Origin: Fontibacillus puldeungensis
GTDB taxonomy: Bacteria; Bacillota; Bacilli; Paenibacillales; Paenibacillaceae
Direction: 5' to 3'
DNA: 64,000 nucleotides
NCBI RefSeq assembly: GCF_042678945.1
Contig: NZ_JBHTLM010000002.1
Location: 470,887-534,886, forward strand
The notes under the pieces were generated by a model. That model ran no database searches and was not told the DNA's origin. It worked only from the letters and a program-made list of their open reading frames with translations. The first letter of the stretch is position 1; every line of letters begins with the position of its first letter. A program made the translations under genes and the position numbers. Below, piece by piece: positions 1 through 9,430 of the stretch.

Positions 1-181
1 CTTAAATAGGCCATTTTAGTGTTGTTCGTTCAAATAGGGGAACTTTATGGTCCTATTTCTTGTTCAAGTCAGAATAATGAGGCATTTTTGGGGCTCCATG
101 GAATAATAAGGCCATAAAGTTCCCCTATATTTCAAGTTTGAAGCTATTTGTCCCAAATAGGGCCACAAAATGCCCTTATTT
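1..181. repeat. Family A four-palindrome intergenic element, copy A1 (left unit cut by window edge)
   Basis: Three ~26-bp imperfect palindromes are visible at 32-57, 105-131 and 154-181. Each has AAATAGG-like and CCTATTT-like arms around a 10-13 bp centre. The first seven bases of the window look like the right end of a fourth unit. Centre-to-centre spacings are about 73 and 50 bp, matching copies A2 (4671-4870) and A3 (41670-41869). The central spacer shares GGCnTTTTTGGGGCT-like sequence with A3. No coding sequence is supported here. Confidence 0.8.
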
Positions 182-365
182 CCCGAGTGACAACTCAGGC
201 GGACGTCCTTCAGATGTTCTCACCCCCGCAATTTCTGCAAATCAAGACATGGATGATCGCATGTATCAATTGTGGTGGATGCAGCGCGGCCAATACTTCA
301 AAAACTGTTAGCCGCTGCACAAAAATGATGTGGTTGGCGCATACAACACTACTCTACGCAAAGTT
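182..365. other. Non-coding stretch, nothing recognised
   Basis: Between element A1 and the debranching-enzyme promoter there is no open reading frame with a ribosome binding site and no hairpin or repeat that I recognise. It could hold the end of a gene lying left of the window, but none can be shown. Confidence 0.4.
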
Positions 366-436
366 GTGCAAACGATTGACCTAATTATGAAAACGGTGTT
401 ATAATGCAGCACATATAAGAGAGTAAACGTTTAAGT
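366..436 (+). promoter_or_regulatory. Promoter with two LacI-type operators for the debranching enzyme/pullulanase operon
   Basis: A sigma-A-like promoter is seen: TTGACC at 376-381, an 18-bp spacer and TATAAT at 400-405. TGTGCAAACGATT (366-378) overlaps the -35 box, and GTAAACGTTTAAG (423-435) lies just downstream of the expected transcription start. Both match the GCAAACGTTT-type operators found at the other maltodextrin genes in the window. A short GGCCT/AGGCC hairpin at 441-456 lies in the leader. Repression by the LacI-family protein at 8137-9171 is inferred. Confidence 0.75.
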
Positions 437-487
437 AGACGGCCTAGGGGGAGGCCGCCACGCCTTAGCGAAAGGGGATAAACTGGC

Positions 488-2629
488 ATGGGCAATGCTT
501 CAGAGAACGTTAAAGGGAAGATACAGAAGAAATATCAGAGCGGCGGATCGGGAGAGACGCCATATGCGTACGACTCAATAACAAACAGCAGAGCGTACAT
601 TTTGGGACGCAGCGCCTGGCGAACGATTGAGGAGGGCAATGAACGCGAATGGCTGATTGGAAACGGGATCGGAGGCTATGCCAACCATTCTGTTGCGGGC
701 GGGGGCTACCGGATGTCGCATGGATATCTGGTAGCTTCGGCCAAGGCCCCGGTGAATCGCATGCTGGTGTTTACCCGGACGCAGGAGCAGGTCACCATAG
801 GCGATACAACCTACGATCTTGCCTCCCAGCAATATATCAATTGGCAAAAAAACGGACAGCAATACCTGAGACGTTTCAAGCTTGATGTCATCCCGGAATA
901 TGACTATCAAGTTGAAGACGTCCGGCTGCGCAAAACGATAGCGATGGAGTACGGCCACAACACCGTAACGGTTTGCTATGACATTTCCGGCGGGAAGGAA
1001 CGCACAAGCGTCACGCTTGTCCCGCTGTTCAACTACCGATCTCCGGGCGAAGTATCCGAAAAGGGCAGCCTTCGCTTCAATACACGGCTTACCGGCAACG
1101 AGTTGCGGCTTATCCCCGAGGCTAACCTGGGATTAACGATCTCGTTTATGGCCTCCGAGGGGGACTACTTGGATCGCACAACCCTCCCCACGACGATGGC
1201 CACGCCATCCTACCTGTATGAGGAAAACCACTATTACAGTTTTGAAAACCGTAACGGTTTCCTCGGTGTAGACCAGCATTATACGCCGTATGAAATCCAT
1301 ATAACGGTTGAGCCATATGAGCATAAACGGTTCTATCTCAAATGCTCTACCGAACCGCTGGACGCCAAGGACGGTTTCACGATCATCCGTGAATATAAGG
1401 AGCGGATGGACAAGCTGGTTAAGGACGCAGGTTACGGCAACCGCTTTGCAGACCGGTTGGTCGAGGCGGCGGATCATTTTATCGTTCACCGTGAATCTAC
1501 CGGCCTGAAGACGGTGCTGGCGGGGTACCCTTGGTTCACCGACTGGGGCCGGGATACGATGATCGCGCTGCAGGGTTTGACGCTTTCGACCAAAAGATTT
1601 GCCGATGCGCGCGAGATTTTGGAGTCTTTTTCACGATACCTTCGCAACGGCCTGATCCCGAACATGTTCCCGGACGATGGTCAGGAGCCTCTCTACAATA
1701 CGGTAGACGCTTCGCTTTGGTATTTTCACTCTGTCTATGAATATTTGAAACACACCGGTGGAGAAGATGATTACAGGTTTATCCAACAATTGATTTATCC
1801 TAAGCTGAAGGAAATTGTCGAGGCGTACTCCAGTGGAACAGACTTTTCCATCGGGATGGATGAGGACGGGCTTATTCATGCCGGGGGCGGGCTGGATCAG
1901 GTGACCTGGATGGATGTCCGGGTTGGCGACTGGGTGGTCACCCCGCGTCACGGAAAGCCGGTTGAAATCAATGCTCTGTGGTACAACGCGCTGTGTATCA
2001 TGGCAAAACTGGCGGAACGTTTCGGGGAAGCTGCGCCATATGATGCATTATCGTGTAAGGTCCGCGATTCGTTTAATCGGCGGTTTTGGAATGAGGAAGC
2101 AGCCTGTCTGTATGATGTAGTTGACGTCAAACAGCTGGATGGGGCGATGCAAAATGACGCCGCGATCCGTCCAAATCAAATCTGGGCTGTTTCGCTGCCG
2201 TTTACGATGCTGCCTCCGTACAAAGCCAAAGCGGTGGTAAATACAGTTTACAAGCACCTGTATACTCCTTACGGCCTTCGCTCGCTTTCGTTTAAGGATC
2301 CGCATTACAAAGCTCACTATATCGGCAAGCTGATCGATCGTGATGGCGCCTACCATATGGGGACGGTATGGGCATTCCCGCTGGGGGCTTTCATAACGGC
2401 GTACTGCAAAGTAAACGGTTACAGCAGCGCAGCGGTTCAGACGGCGAAAGAGATGTGTGAAGTGTTCGACGATCACCTAAGCGATGGAGGCATTGGCGGG
2501 ATCGCGGAGATTTTTGATGGTGATTTTGCATGTACAGGCAGAGGATGCTTTACCCAGGCTTGGAGCGTGGGAGAAATTTTGCGGGCCTACACGGAAGACG
2601 TATTGCCGAATTTGAAGGAAGGGGAGTGA
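488..2629 (+). CDS. Glycogen debranching enzyme, amylo-alpha-1,6-glucosidase family
   Basis: The 713-residue protein has the two-part layout of bacterial amylo-alpha-1,6-glucosidases. An N-terminal domain opens with the family motif EWLIGNGIGGYA (about residues 54-65). A C-terminal (alpha/alpha)6 catalytic domain starts near WFTDWGRDT (about 349-357), whose acidic residues are typical of the family. It has no signal peptide, so it should act in the cytoplasm, hydrolysing alpha-1,6 branch stubs in imported maltodextrin or glycogen. The ATG at 488 follows AAAGGGGA. It is translationally linked to the pullulanase, whose ribosome binding site lies inside the end of this gene. Two LacI-type operators surround its promoter. 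The family call is firm; the exact substrate is inferred. Confidence 0.9.
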   Translation: MGNASENVKGKIQKKYQSGGSGETPYAYDSITNSRAYILGRSAWRTIEEGNEREWLIGNGIGGYANHSVAGGGYRMSHGYLVASAKAPVNRMLVFTRTQEQVTIGDTTYDLASQQYINWQKNGQQYLRRFKLDVIPEYDYQVEDVRLRKTIAMEYGHNTVTVCYDISGGKERTSVTLVPLFNYRSPGEVSEKGSLRFNTRLTGNELRLIPEANLGLTISFMASEGDYLDRTTLPTTMATPSYLYEENHYYSFENRNGFLGVDQHYTPYEIHITVEPYEHKRFYLKCSTEPLDAKDGFTIIREYKERMDKLVKDAGYGNRFADRLVEAADHFIVHRESTGLKTVLAGYPWFTDWGRDTMIALQGLTLSTKRFADAREILESFSRYLRNGLIPNMFPDDGQEPLYNTVDASLWYFHSVYEYLKHTGGEDDYRFIQQLIYPKLKEIVEAYSSGTDFSIGMDEDGLIHAGGGLDQVTWMDVRVGDWVVTPRHGKPVEINALWYNALCIMAKLAERFGEAAPYDALSCKVRDSFNRRFWNEEAACLYDVVDVKQLDGAMQNDAAIRPNQIWAVSLPFTMLPPYKAKAVVNTVYKHLYTPYGLRSLSFKDPHYKAHYIGKLIDRDGAYHMGTVWAFPLGAFITAYCKVNGYSSAAVQTAKEMCEVFDDHLSDGGIGGIAEIFDGDFACTGRGCFTQAWSVGEILRAYTEDVLPNLKEGE

Positions 2630-2634
2630 ATCCA

Positions 2635-4602
2635 TTGTCAGTACAGAAGGAAAGCAATGCTGTAGTCGATTACGGCGACCTGGCGGTAACTGAAGGGATA
2701 TCCGTTTTCTCCGGGGAATTCGACGCAAAATATAATTACAACGGCGACGATCTTGGAGCGACCTATACGCCGGGGCAGACGAAGTTTCGACTTTGGGCGC
2801 CGACGGCCTCCGAGGCGAAGGTGATATTGTACAAAAGTTGGGATGGGGAGCCGGAGAAAGAGCTGCCTATGCAGCGGGATGTGCAGGGAACTTGGACGCT
2901 TGCCGTTATGGAGGATTGCGCGAATGTTTACTACACGTACCGTGTTAAGGTTGGCAAACAGTGGAATGAAGCTGCCGATCCGTATGCCAAAGCGGTAGGG
3001 GTAAACGGGGATAGAGCGGTGGTCCTCGATCTGCGAAGCACGAACCCGGAAGGCTGGAATGAGGAGAAGCCGCCTTTTGATTCATCCGTGGACGCAGTGA
3101 TATATGAGCTTCATGTCCGCGATTTATCGATTCATCCTGGCAGCGGCATTGATCCTCAGTACCAAGGAAAGTTTCTGGGCCTTGCTGAAAGCGGTACAAA
3201 AGGGCATGGTGGAATCGCTACGGGTCTCGATAATATTGCCGGGCTTGGGGTGACGCATGTTCAGCTTCTGCCGATTTTCGATTACGCGACGGAAAGCGTG
3301 GATGAGCAAAAGCTCAATAAGCCGCATTACAACTGGGGGTACGATCCGAAAAATTACAACGTACCTGAAGGCTCCTACTCGACCGATCCGTATTCCCCTG
3401 CGCTGCGCATCACAGAGCTGAAACGGATGATTCAGGCCCTGCACGACCGGGGGCTGCGGGTCATTATGGACGTGGTGTATAACCACGTATATGACGGGTA
3501 CCTGATCCACTTCAGCAAACTAGTACCCGGTTATTACTTGCGCTACAAGCCGGATCGGACATTTTCAAACGGGGCGTTTTGCGGGAATGAGTGCGCTTCG
3601 GAGCGGCCGATGATGTCAAAATATATTGTTGATTCGGTGCTTCATTGGGTTCGCGAGTACCATATCGATGGGTTTCGGTTTGATCTAATGGGTCTGATTG
3701 ATGTTGATACCATGAACGAGATCCGGCGGCAGCTCCAGGAGATAGACCCTTCATTGATGCTACTAGGTGAAGGGTGGATCATGGATACGGTTCTGCCGGA
3801 GGCTGCGAGGGCTAATCAGAGTAACGCAGCCCGGCTGCCGGGTATCGGTTTCTTTAATGACGGCATTCGGGACGCGGTTAAAGGCGATATTTTCCAGTTT
3901 GAAAAGACGGGGTTCATCAGTGGAGGCGACGGCTTTGAGGAGAGCGTACAGCGGGGCGTCGCCGGGGGCATCGATTATGGCGGCTCGATCCGGCAATTTG
4001 CTGTGGAACCCGGACAGTCGGTGAACTACGTCGAGTGCCACGACAACCACACGTTATGGGACAAAATCGTACTGTCTACTCCCGGAGTGAATGACGAACA
4101 GCGCCGTACTATGCACCGTCTTGCCTCGGCCATCGTGATGACCAGCCAGGGGGTTCCGTTTATACACGCAGGGCAGGAGTTTATGCGAACGAAGGACGGT
4201 GTGGAAAATAGCTACAAATCCCCGATCGAGATCAACTGGCTCGATTGGGAGCGCTGCGCAGCACACCAGCATGACGTAGCCTATATGCGGAGCCTGATCG
4301 AACTGCGCAAGGCGCATCCGGCATTTCGCATGCGGACAGCGGAGGAAATCCGGGAGCATTTGCGCTTTGAAGATGCTCCGGCTCACACCGTCGCTTATAC
4401 ACTGCGGGATCATGCCGGAGGCGATCAGGCACGCCACTTGTATGTGCTCTACAACGCTGCGTCACTGGAGGCGGTCACCTTGCGCCTTCCAGAGCTTGGC
4501 GCGTGGCAGATTCGCTATGGTGGCGAGTTTGTTCGGACTCTAGGCGGCAGCCAGCTGGTCGTTCAAGGCATCGGAATGGTTGTGCTGAGCATTGCGGAGT
4601 AG
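2635..4602 (+). CDS. pulA: Type I pullulanase (GH13)
   Basis: Hydrolyses alpha-1,6 bonds in pullulan and branched maltodextrins. After an N-terminal CBM48-like domain (FRLWAPTASEAKV) comes the type I pullulanase signature YNWGYDP (about residue 232). The four GH13 regions follow: DVVYNH (278), GFRFDLMG (344, nucleophile Asp), LLGEGW (376, acid/base Glu) and ECHDNH (467). There is no signal peptide, so it is cytoplasmic. I chose the TTG at 2635 because GGAAGGGGAG lies 8 bases before it. The open frame extends back to 2530, but that would overlap the upstream gene by 100 bases and add an unrelated leader. It is the second gene of a two-gene operon with the debranching enzyme and is followed by element A2. 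Confidence 0.92.
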   Translation: MSVQKESNAVVDYGDLAVTEGISVFSGEFDAKYNYNGDDLGATYTPGQTKFRLWAPTASEAKVILYKSWDGEPEKELPMQRDVQGTWTLAVMEDCANVYYTYRVKVGKQWNEAADPYAKAVGVNGDRAVVLDLRSTNPEGWNEEKPPFDSSVDAVIYELHVRDLSIHPGSGIDPQYQGKFLGLAESGTKGHGGIATGLDNIAGLGVTHVQLLPIFDYATESVDEQKLNKPHYNWGYDPKNYNVPEGSYSTDPYSPALRITELKRMIQALHDRGLRVIMDVVYNHVYDGYLIHFSKLVPGYYLRYKPDRTFSNGAFCGNECASERPMMSKYIVDSVLHWVREYHIDGFRFDLMGLIDVDTMNEIRRQLQEIDPSLMLLGEGWIMDTVLPEAARANQSNAARLPGIGFFNDGIRDAVKGDIFQFEKTGFISGGDGFEESVQRGVAGGIDYGGSIRQFAVEPGQSVNYVECHDNHTLWDKIVLSTPGVNDEQRRTMHRLASAIVMTSQGVPFIHAGQEFMRTKDGVENSYKSPIEINWLDWERCAAHQHDVAYMRSLIELRKAHPAFRMRTAEEIREHLRFEDAPAHTVAYTLRDHAGGDQARHLYVLYNAASLEAVTLRLPELGAWQIRYGGEFVRTLGGSQLVVQGIGMVVLSIAE

Positions 4603-4670
4603 GGCAGGGTCTATTCATCCTGGGGAAGATGCTCGGTTGGATCTGGGGTGCTGTATGCAAGTGAAAGTGA

Positions 4671-4870
4671 AATAAGGGTAAAAATTGGACCTATTCTCAG
4701 CAATTAAGCATTTTTCGAGACAATAGGGGAATTTTATGGACCTATTTATCGTAGATGACGCCTCAAAAGCCATTCTCGAGGCGATTTTCGAAAAATAGGG
4801 CCATACATTACCCTTATTTTTCACTCAGTAAACTAAAAGGAGCAAATAAGGCCAAAATATACCCTTATTT
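4671..4870. repeat. Family A four-palindrome intergenic element, copy A2 (complete)
   Basis: Four units lie at 4671-4695, 4722-4747, 4792-4819 and 4844-4870, with centres about 51, 71 and 51 bp apart. The first two have the form AATAGGGGAA..TGGACCTATT; the last two have the reverse-complement form AAATAGGGCC..ACCCTTATTT. The spacer between units 2 and 3, read on the minus strand, resembles those of A1 and A3, so this copy is inverted relative to them. It sits between two convergent genes. Confidence 0.85.
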
Positions 4871-4900
4871 TTGGTTCCACTAACAAATAAGCAAACCAAA

Positions 4901-4939
4901 AAGGACAGAACCTATGCTTTCCGCAGGTTTCTGTCCTTT
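4901..4939. terminator. Bidirectional intrinsic terminator between pulA and maltose phosphorylase
   Basis: AAGGACAGAA pairs with TTCTGTCCTT across a ~15-base loop. The minus-strand copy ends in a run of T, so it serves at least the leftward maltose phosphorylase transcript. Confidence 0.75.
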
Positions 4940-4972
4940 GCCTTATATTTGCATTACTTTTGCCTTACATTT

Positions 4973-7294
4973 TTACATCGTCACAGACATTCTTTCGGCT
5001 TTGATTTCCGCATTACCACCTACAGTGTAGCTTTGGTCGTAAATGCGGACAGCGGCCGGACTGTCCGTTTCGTTCACAACGATGATGCTGTCCTCTGTGA
5101 CGTTTACCTTCAGGCGCGCCCCGCGGAACATCGCCTTAAACGAGAAGGACTTCCAGTGCGACGGAATGAACGGTCGCAGTACGAGTTCATTATTTTGGAC
5201 GCGCAGTCCTCCGAAGCCTTGGACGATGGACATCCAGGTTCCGGCCATACTTGTAATATGGCAGCCATCCTCGGTGTCGTTGTTGTAGTTGTCCAGGTCC
5301 AGACGGGCCGTGCGCAGGTACATTTCATAAGCCTTTTCCTGGTAGCCCAGCTCACAGGCCAAAATTGCATGCAAACAAGGGGAGAGGGAGGACTCATGCA
5401 CCGTCATCGGCTCATAGAAGTCAAAGTTGCGTTTCTTCGTCTCCAGATCGTAGCGGTCGCCGAGGAAATACAGCCCTTGCAGCACGTCGGCTTGCTTGAT
5501 GAAGCAGGAGCGAAGAATACGGTCCCATGACCAGTTTTGGTTGATCGGCAGGTTTTCCGGTGCGAGATCCTTGACGGCGATAAGCTCCTTGTCCAGGAAG
5601 CCATCCTGCTGCAGGAATACCCCGCGTTCCTCATCATACGGATAATACATATTTTCGATAACGTCCTGCCACTTCTTAACCTCTTCGTCCTTCAACTGCA
5701 ATTTATCGATAAGAGCGGTATAATGGCTGTTTTCGTTCGTTTTCAGGTAATTCAGAACCTCTAGCGTATATTCCATCGTCCAGGAGGCGATCCGGTTCGT
5801 GTACCAGTTATTGTTGACATTGTTTTCGTATTCGTTTGGACCGGTTACGCCCAGCATGACGTACTTGCCTTTAGTCGCCGAGAAGTTAACACGTTCTTCC
5901 CAGAAACGGGAGATTTCCACGAGTACTTCAAGACCGTATTGGCCCAAATACGATTTATCCCCTGTATAATTTACATAGTTAAAAATAGCATAAGCAATCG
6001 CGCCGTTCCGGTGGATTTCTTCAAACGTAATTTCCCATTCGTTATGGCACTCCTCACCGTTCATCGTTACCATCGGATAAAGAGCGCCTTTGGAGAAGCC
6101 AAGCTTTTTGGCGTTTTCCTTAGCCTTTTCCAATTGCTTGTAGCGATAGATCAGCAGGTTGCGAGCGATGTCTGACTCGGCAGTGCTGAGGTAAAATGGC
6201 ACGCAGTACGCTTCGGTATCCCAGTAGGTGCTGCCGCCGTATTTTTCCCCAGTGAAGCCCTTCGGTCCGATATTTAGACGGTCGTCCTCGCCGCTGTAGG
6301 TTTGATTCAATTGGAAAATATTAAAGCGGATCGCTTGCTGCGCCGATGCATCGCCATCAACAATGATGTCGCTTTCCTTCCATTTCTCCGCCCAAGCATT
6401 CGCCTGTTCGCCGAGCAGTTGATCAAACCCGGCTTGCTTCGCTTCGAGCAGGGCCTTCGTACCAGCCTCCACCAGCTCGCCAAGCCCATGATTCCGGGAA
6501 GTCACATTAGCAACGTATTTGTATAGCGTAACTTCTTCGCCTTGAGCGGCGGATACTACGACTTCGCTGGCTACGTATTTTTCCTTCTCCGTTAAGGCTG
6601 GCGAGAGTTCCAAGCGTTGTCCGTTTTTGACAACATCGTAGGCCATTACGGAAGTGACGTGGAAGTCGAGCTTTTTCGTTTTGAGCGTAAGGTGGGAAAG
6701 GTCAGCGCCTGCAGCCTTTTCGACTTCCAGCCAGAACTTCTCCTCATAGTTGGAGTCCTTGTTCTTCACATCCCCGTCAAGGTAAGGGACGAACCGAATT
6801 TCACCAGAGAAGTTCAGCGGGGTGACCGAATAGCGGATAGCACCGATCTCATGGCGTGCAATGCTTACAAAACGGAGAGCATCTACCGCGAGCTCTTTGC
6901 CGTCAGCGAGTACGGCGGTAAAGCGGCGGGCCAAATAGCCTTCTTTCATGTTAAGCTCCCGGACAAAGTCCTTAACTTGACACTGCGCCAGATCTAAAGC
7001 CGTACCGTCAACAAACACGTTAATGCCAATCCAGTTCGTGCTGTTCAGTACCTTGGCAAAATACTCTGGATACCCGTTTTTCCACCAGCCAACGCGTGTT
7101 TTGTCAGGATAATAAACCCCGGCCATATAGCTACCTTGAAGGGAGGAACCGCTGTATTGCTCCTCAAAGTTGGCACGTTGCCCCATAAATCCGTTACCGA
7201 TGCTAAAAACACTTTCCGAGATTTCATGATTAGTAGGATCAAATGATTCCTCAATGATTGACCATTCATCCACTTTTAAATATTGTTTCATCAT
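4973..7294 (-). CDS. malP: Maltose phosphorylase (GH65)
   Basis: Converts maltose and phosphate to glucose and beta-D-glucose-1-phosphate in the cytoplasm. The 773-residue length fits GH65. Visible motifs include YGGSTYWDTEAY, CHNEWEITFEEIHRNG (about 413-428) and VTGPNEYENN. The glutamate in the last motif is residue 487 if counted from the second of the two starting methionines, the position of the catalytic acid in the characterised Lactobacillus brevis enzyme. Kojibiose or trehalose phosphorylases share the fold, but the neighbouring beta-phosphoglucomutase and maltodextrin genes favour maltose. AAAGGAG precedes the paired ATG codons. It is the last gene of the leftward unit lacI-pgmB-malP, which ends at the hairpin at 4901-4939. 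Confidence 0.9.
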   Translation of the reverse strand: MMKQYLKVDEWSIIEESFDPTNHEISESVFSIGNGFMGQRANFEEQYSGSSLQGSYMAGVYYPDKTRVGWWKNGYPEYFAKVLNSTNWIGINVFVDGTALDLAQCQVKDFVRELNMKEGYLARRFTAVLADGKELAVDALRFVSIARHEIGAIRYSVTPLNFSGEIRFVPYLDGDVKNKDSNYEEKFWLEVEKAAGADLSHLTLKTKKLDFHVTSVMAYDVVKNGQRLELSPALTEKEKYVASEVVVSAAQGEEVTLYKYVANVTSRNHGLGELVEAGTKALLEAKQAGFDQLLGEQANAWAEKWKESDIIVDGDASAQQAIRFNIFQLNQTYSGEDDRLNIGPKGFTGEKYGGSTYWDTEAYCVPFYLSTAESDIARNLLIYRYKQLEKAKENAKKLGFSKGALYPMVTMNGEECHNEWEITFEEIHRNGAIAYAIFNYVNYTGDKSYLGQYGLEVLVEISRFWEERVNFSATKGKYVMLGVTGPNEYENNVNNNWYTNRIASWTMEYTLEVLNYLKTNENSHYTALIDKLQLKDEEVKKWQDVIENMYYPYDEERGVFLQQDGFLDKELIAVKDLAPENLPINQNWSWDRILRSCFIKQADVLQGLYFLGDRYDLETKKRNFDFYEPMTVHESSLSPCLHAILACELGYQEKAYEMYLRTARLDLDNYNNDTEDGCHITSMAGTWMSIVQGFGGLRVQNNELVLRPFIPSHWKSFSFKAMFRGARLKVNVTEDSIIVVNETDSPAAVRIYDQSYTVGGNAEIKAERMSVTM

Positions 7295-7371
7295 ATCCGG
7301 CTCCTTTAGGTGATTCTAAATAAATATATGATTTAGGAAAATACCCTTATCCCTTTTAAATGCCCGGTCTG

Positions 7372-8034
7372 TCAGGAAACAACAAGCTCGCGAAGCAGTC
7401 GGTCTACCGACATTTCTTCGAGGGAGGAGATGAGGAGGTCGGCTTTGCCTAAGGTTTCCGCTCCGCCGATACCTACGCATCGCATACCTGCACGACGCGC
7501 GGCTTCGATGCCCGCCTCGGCGTCCTCAAACACGACGCACTCTGCCGGTGAGAAACCTAGCTCTTCTGCACCGAGAAGGAAAACCTCTGGATCTGGCTTG
7601 GCACTTGAGGTACGGGTGCCGTCAATAATGGCATCAAAATAAGGGGTAAGTCCCGTATTATTCAAAATCGTCATTGCATTCTTACTTGCCGAACCGAGAG
7701 CAGTTTTTAGGCCGTGGCTCCGGCATTCATTCAAAAACTCTAAAGCTCCCGGAAGAATTTCCGAAGGGTCCATCTTTGAAATGGACTCGACATACCAGTT
7801 GTTTTTTCGCTCGGCCATTTCCTGTTTGGTGGATTCATCCGGATTAAGCTTGCCGATCCCCAGCAAAATGTCGAGGGAAGCCATCCGGCTCACGCCTTTC
7901 AGCTGCTCGTTATCCTGCTCGGTAAACTCGAAACCAAGCTCGGCAGCGAGCCGTTTCCAGGCTAAATAATGATATTTGGCGGTATTAACAAGCACGCCGT
8001 CTAGATCAAAAATACATGCTTTGATTAAGGTCAT
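7372..8034 (-). CDS. pgmB: Beta-phosphoglucomutase (HAD superfamily)
   Basis: Isomerises the beta-glucose-1-phosphate made by maltose phosphorylase to glucose-6-phosphate, feeding glycolysis. The 220-residue protein carries the HAD motif FDLDGV, with nucleophile Asp10 and acid/base Asp12, followed by the cap region containing KGVSR. Later motifs are LGSASKNA and VVFEDAEAGIEAA, as in the beta-PGM subfamily. GGGGGAGAGGTC precedes the ATG. It lies 77 bases upstream of malP and 102 bases downstream of the regulator gene. An operator at 8053-8067 in that gap suggests it also has a regulated start of its own. Confidence 0.92.
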   Translation of the reverse strand: MTLIKACIFDLDGVLVNTAKYHYLAWKRLAAELGFEFTEQDNEQLKGVSRMASLDILLGIGKLNPDESTKQEMAERKNNWYVESISKMDPSEILPGALEFLNECRSHGLKTALGSASKNAMTILNNTGLTPYFDAIIDGTRTSSAKPDPEVFLLGAEELGFSPAECVVFEDAEAGIEAARRAGMRCVGIGGAETLGKADLLISSLEEMSVDRLLRELVVS

Positions 8035-8052
8035 GACCTCTCCCCCTTTTTA

Positions 8053-8067
8053 GCGCAAACGTTTGAA
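8053..8067. promoter_or_regulatory. LacI-type operator upstream of pgmB
   Basis: GCGCAAACGTTTGAA is a near-perfect dyad (CAAACGTTTG core) between the regulator gene and pgmB. It matches the operators at 366, 9241, 11775, 19736 and 19925. It could act on an internal promoter or as a roadblock to readthrough from the regulator gene. Confidence 0.65.
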
Positions 8068-8136
8068 CAAAATTCAAAAAATAAAAGAAGCAGTAGGCTT
8101 CAGTTATTTTTTGCAGATATAAAAGTTACTCTGCGG

Positions 8137-9171
8137 TTATTTCCTTGGCACCGAGTACATGGACGAGTCACGAACCATGAGGCGGTGTGGAATGATTTGC
8201 CGTTTCGGGTACACCTTGTCGCTGTTGTTCTGGACAGACTGGATCAACACCTGAGAAGCTGTGTAACCCAGATTGTATATCCCGATATCCATGCTGCTTA
8301 GCGGCGGTGTTGATAATTCAGACAACGGGATATTATTAAAGCTAACCAGACATAAATCTTCAGGCACTTTATATTTCAGTTCATGCAAGCCTCGCAAAAC
8401 GCCAAATGCAACGACGTCATCAATCATCACTAGCGCTGTAGGGCGATCCGGGAGATTCATAAAAAATGACATTGCCCGATACCCGCTATCTTGCAAAAAT
8501 TCGCCTTCAACGATCCATTCAGGCCGACATTCCAGCCCGGAATCTTTCAAGGCGTCTTGGTAACCTTTTAAGCGGTCTTTCGACACAACGAGCTCCGGAG
8601 GTCCACTGACGAATCCGATGCGCTCATGTCCTAAAGCGATTAAATGCTTTGTGGCGTCATATGAAGCTTGGATGTTATCCGTATCGACCGACAAAATATC
8701 AGGATACTGCTCACTGCGTCCGATAAGTACGAACGGATGACCGCCATCATGAAGAAAATCGATAACAGGGTCGTTTGTTCGCGAATATAGCAATATCACC
8801 CCGTCAACCCGGCGTCCGTTTAAAAGTCTGGATACGCTTTCGACTTCCTCTTTTTCATTGGCTCCCGAACTAATCAGGACGTCATAACCGAGGCGGCTTG
8901 CTTGAGTAACAATCCCGCGAATCAGTTCCATAAAGAAGAAGTTGGAGAAAAGCTCCTCAGCGGACTTTGGCAACATGATGCATATACTGTTTGTCGTTTT
9001 GGATACCAGACTTTTGGCCATCATGTTCGGATGGTATCCAAGCTGATCCATAATCAGTTTGACTTTTCGCGAAGTTTCGGCACTTATTCTTGGATGATTG
9101 GACAGCACCCGGGACACGGTAGAGGGCGATACTCCGGCCTTTTTGGCAACATCCTTTATGGTAACAGCCAT
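8137..9171 (-). CDS. malR: LacI-family transcriptional regulator of maltodextrin genes (MalR-like)
   Basis: The 344-residue protein has an N-terminal LacI helix-turn-helix, IKDVAKKAGVSPSTVSRVLS (residues 5-24), with the hinge up to about 60. A periplasmic-binding-protein-like effector domain follows, with phrases such as SVDTDNIQASYDATKHLIALGHERIGF and RPTALVMIDD. Length and order are standard for the family. The gene lies in the middle of the starch locus and is flanked by its likely operators, so autoregulation and control of all mal units is the natural inference. The effector, probably maltose or a maltodextrin, cannot be read from sequence. AGGAGG precedes the ATG. The MalR role is inferred from context; the family is certain. 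Confidence 0.88.
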   Translation of the reverse strand: MAVTIKDVAKKAGVSPSTVSRVLSNHPRISAETSRKVKLIMDQLGYHPNMMAKSLVSKTTNSICIMLPKSAEELFSNFFFMELIRGIVTQASRLGYDVLISSGANEKEEVESVSRLLNGRRVDGVILLYSRTNDPVIDFLHDGGHPFVLIGRSEQYPDILSVDTDNIQASYDATKHLIALGHERIGFVSGPPELVVSKDRLKGYQDALKDSGLECRPEWIVEGEFLQDSGYRAMSFFMNLPDRPTALVMIDDVVAFGVLRGLHELKYKVPEDLCLVSFNNIPLSELSTPPLSSMDIGIYNLGYTASQVLIQSVQNNSDKVYPKRQIIPHRLMVRDSSMYSVPRK

Positions 9172-9189
9172 AAAAAACCTCCTCTGTGG

Positions 9190-9256
9190 AACCGTTTGCT
9201 TTACACTGTAATATTAATCGAAAGATAGCTGAAAGTAAATAGTGCAAACGTTTTTC
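9190..9256 (-). promoter_or_regulatory. Promoter and operators of the malR-pgmB-malP unit
   Basis: On the minus strand a promoter reads TTTACT (9239-9234), a 17-bp spacer and TAATAT (9216-9211). A full operator, GTGCAAACGTTTTT on the plus strand, lies at 9242-9255 next to the -35 box. A half-site AACCGTTTGC lies at 9190-9199 downstream of the start. Autoregulation is inferred. Confidence 0.65.
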
Positions 9257-9396
9257 TAGACGGTGATTTGCCTTTTTAAGCGAAATTGTCGATACGATTT
9301 TGACAAAATTCATCGCTTCGACTTTACATAGCCATTACATGATTAGAAAAGATGATGTCACACCGAGTACTCGTTCTATTTTTTATTAGTAGGAGG

Positions 9397-9422
9397 GGGC
9401 TGAACCCCAAGAGGGACAGCCC
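9397..9422 (-). terminator. Possible terminator of the neopullulanase gene
   Basis: GGGCTG and CAGCCC pair, with an inner CCC/GGG pair, 9 bases after the stop codon of the leftward gene. There is no clear U-tract, so the terminator call is weak. Confidence 0.4.
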
Positions 9423-9430
9423 GGTATATC

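Noticed and set aside
148..384. Open frame of 78 codons near the left edge
   Set aside because: No ribosome binding site or family resemblance; it overlaps element A1 and the debranching-enzyme promoter.
2530..2634. N-terminal extension of the pullulanase frame
   Set aside because: It overlaps the debranching enzyme by 100 bases, lacks a ribosome binding site, and a well-spaced GGAAGGGGAG serves the TTG at 2635.
4871..5530. 219-codon frame opposite maltose phosphorylase
   Set aside because: It is a shadow of the GH65 gene and begins inside the terminator hairpin.
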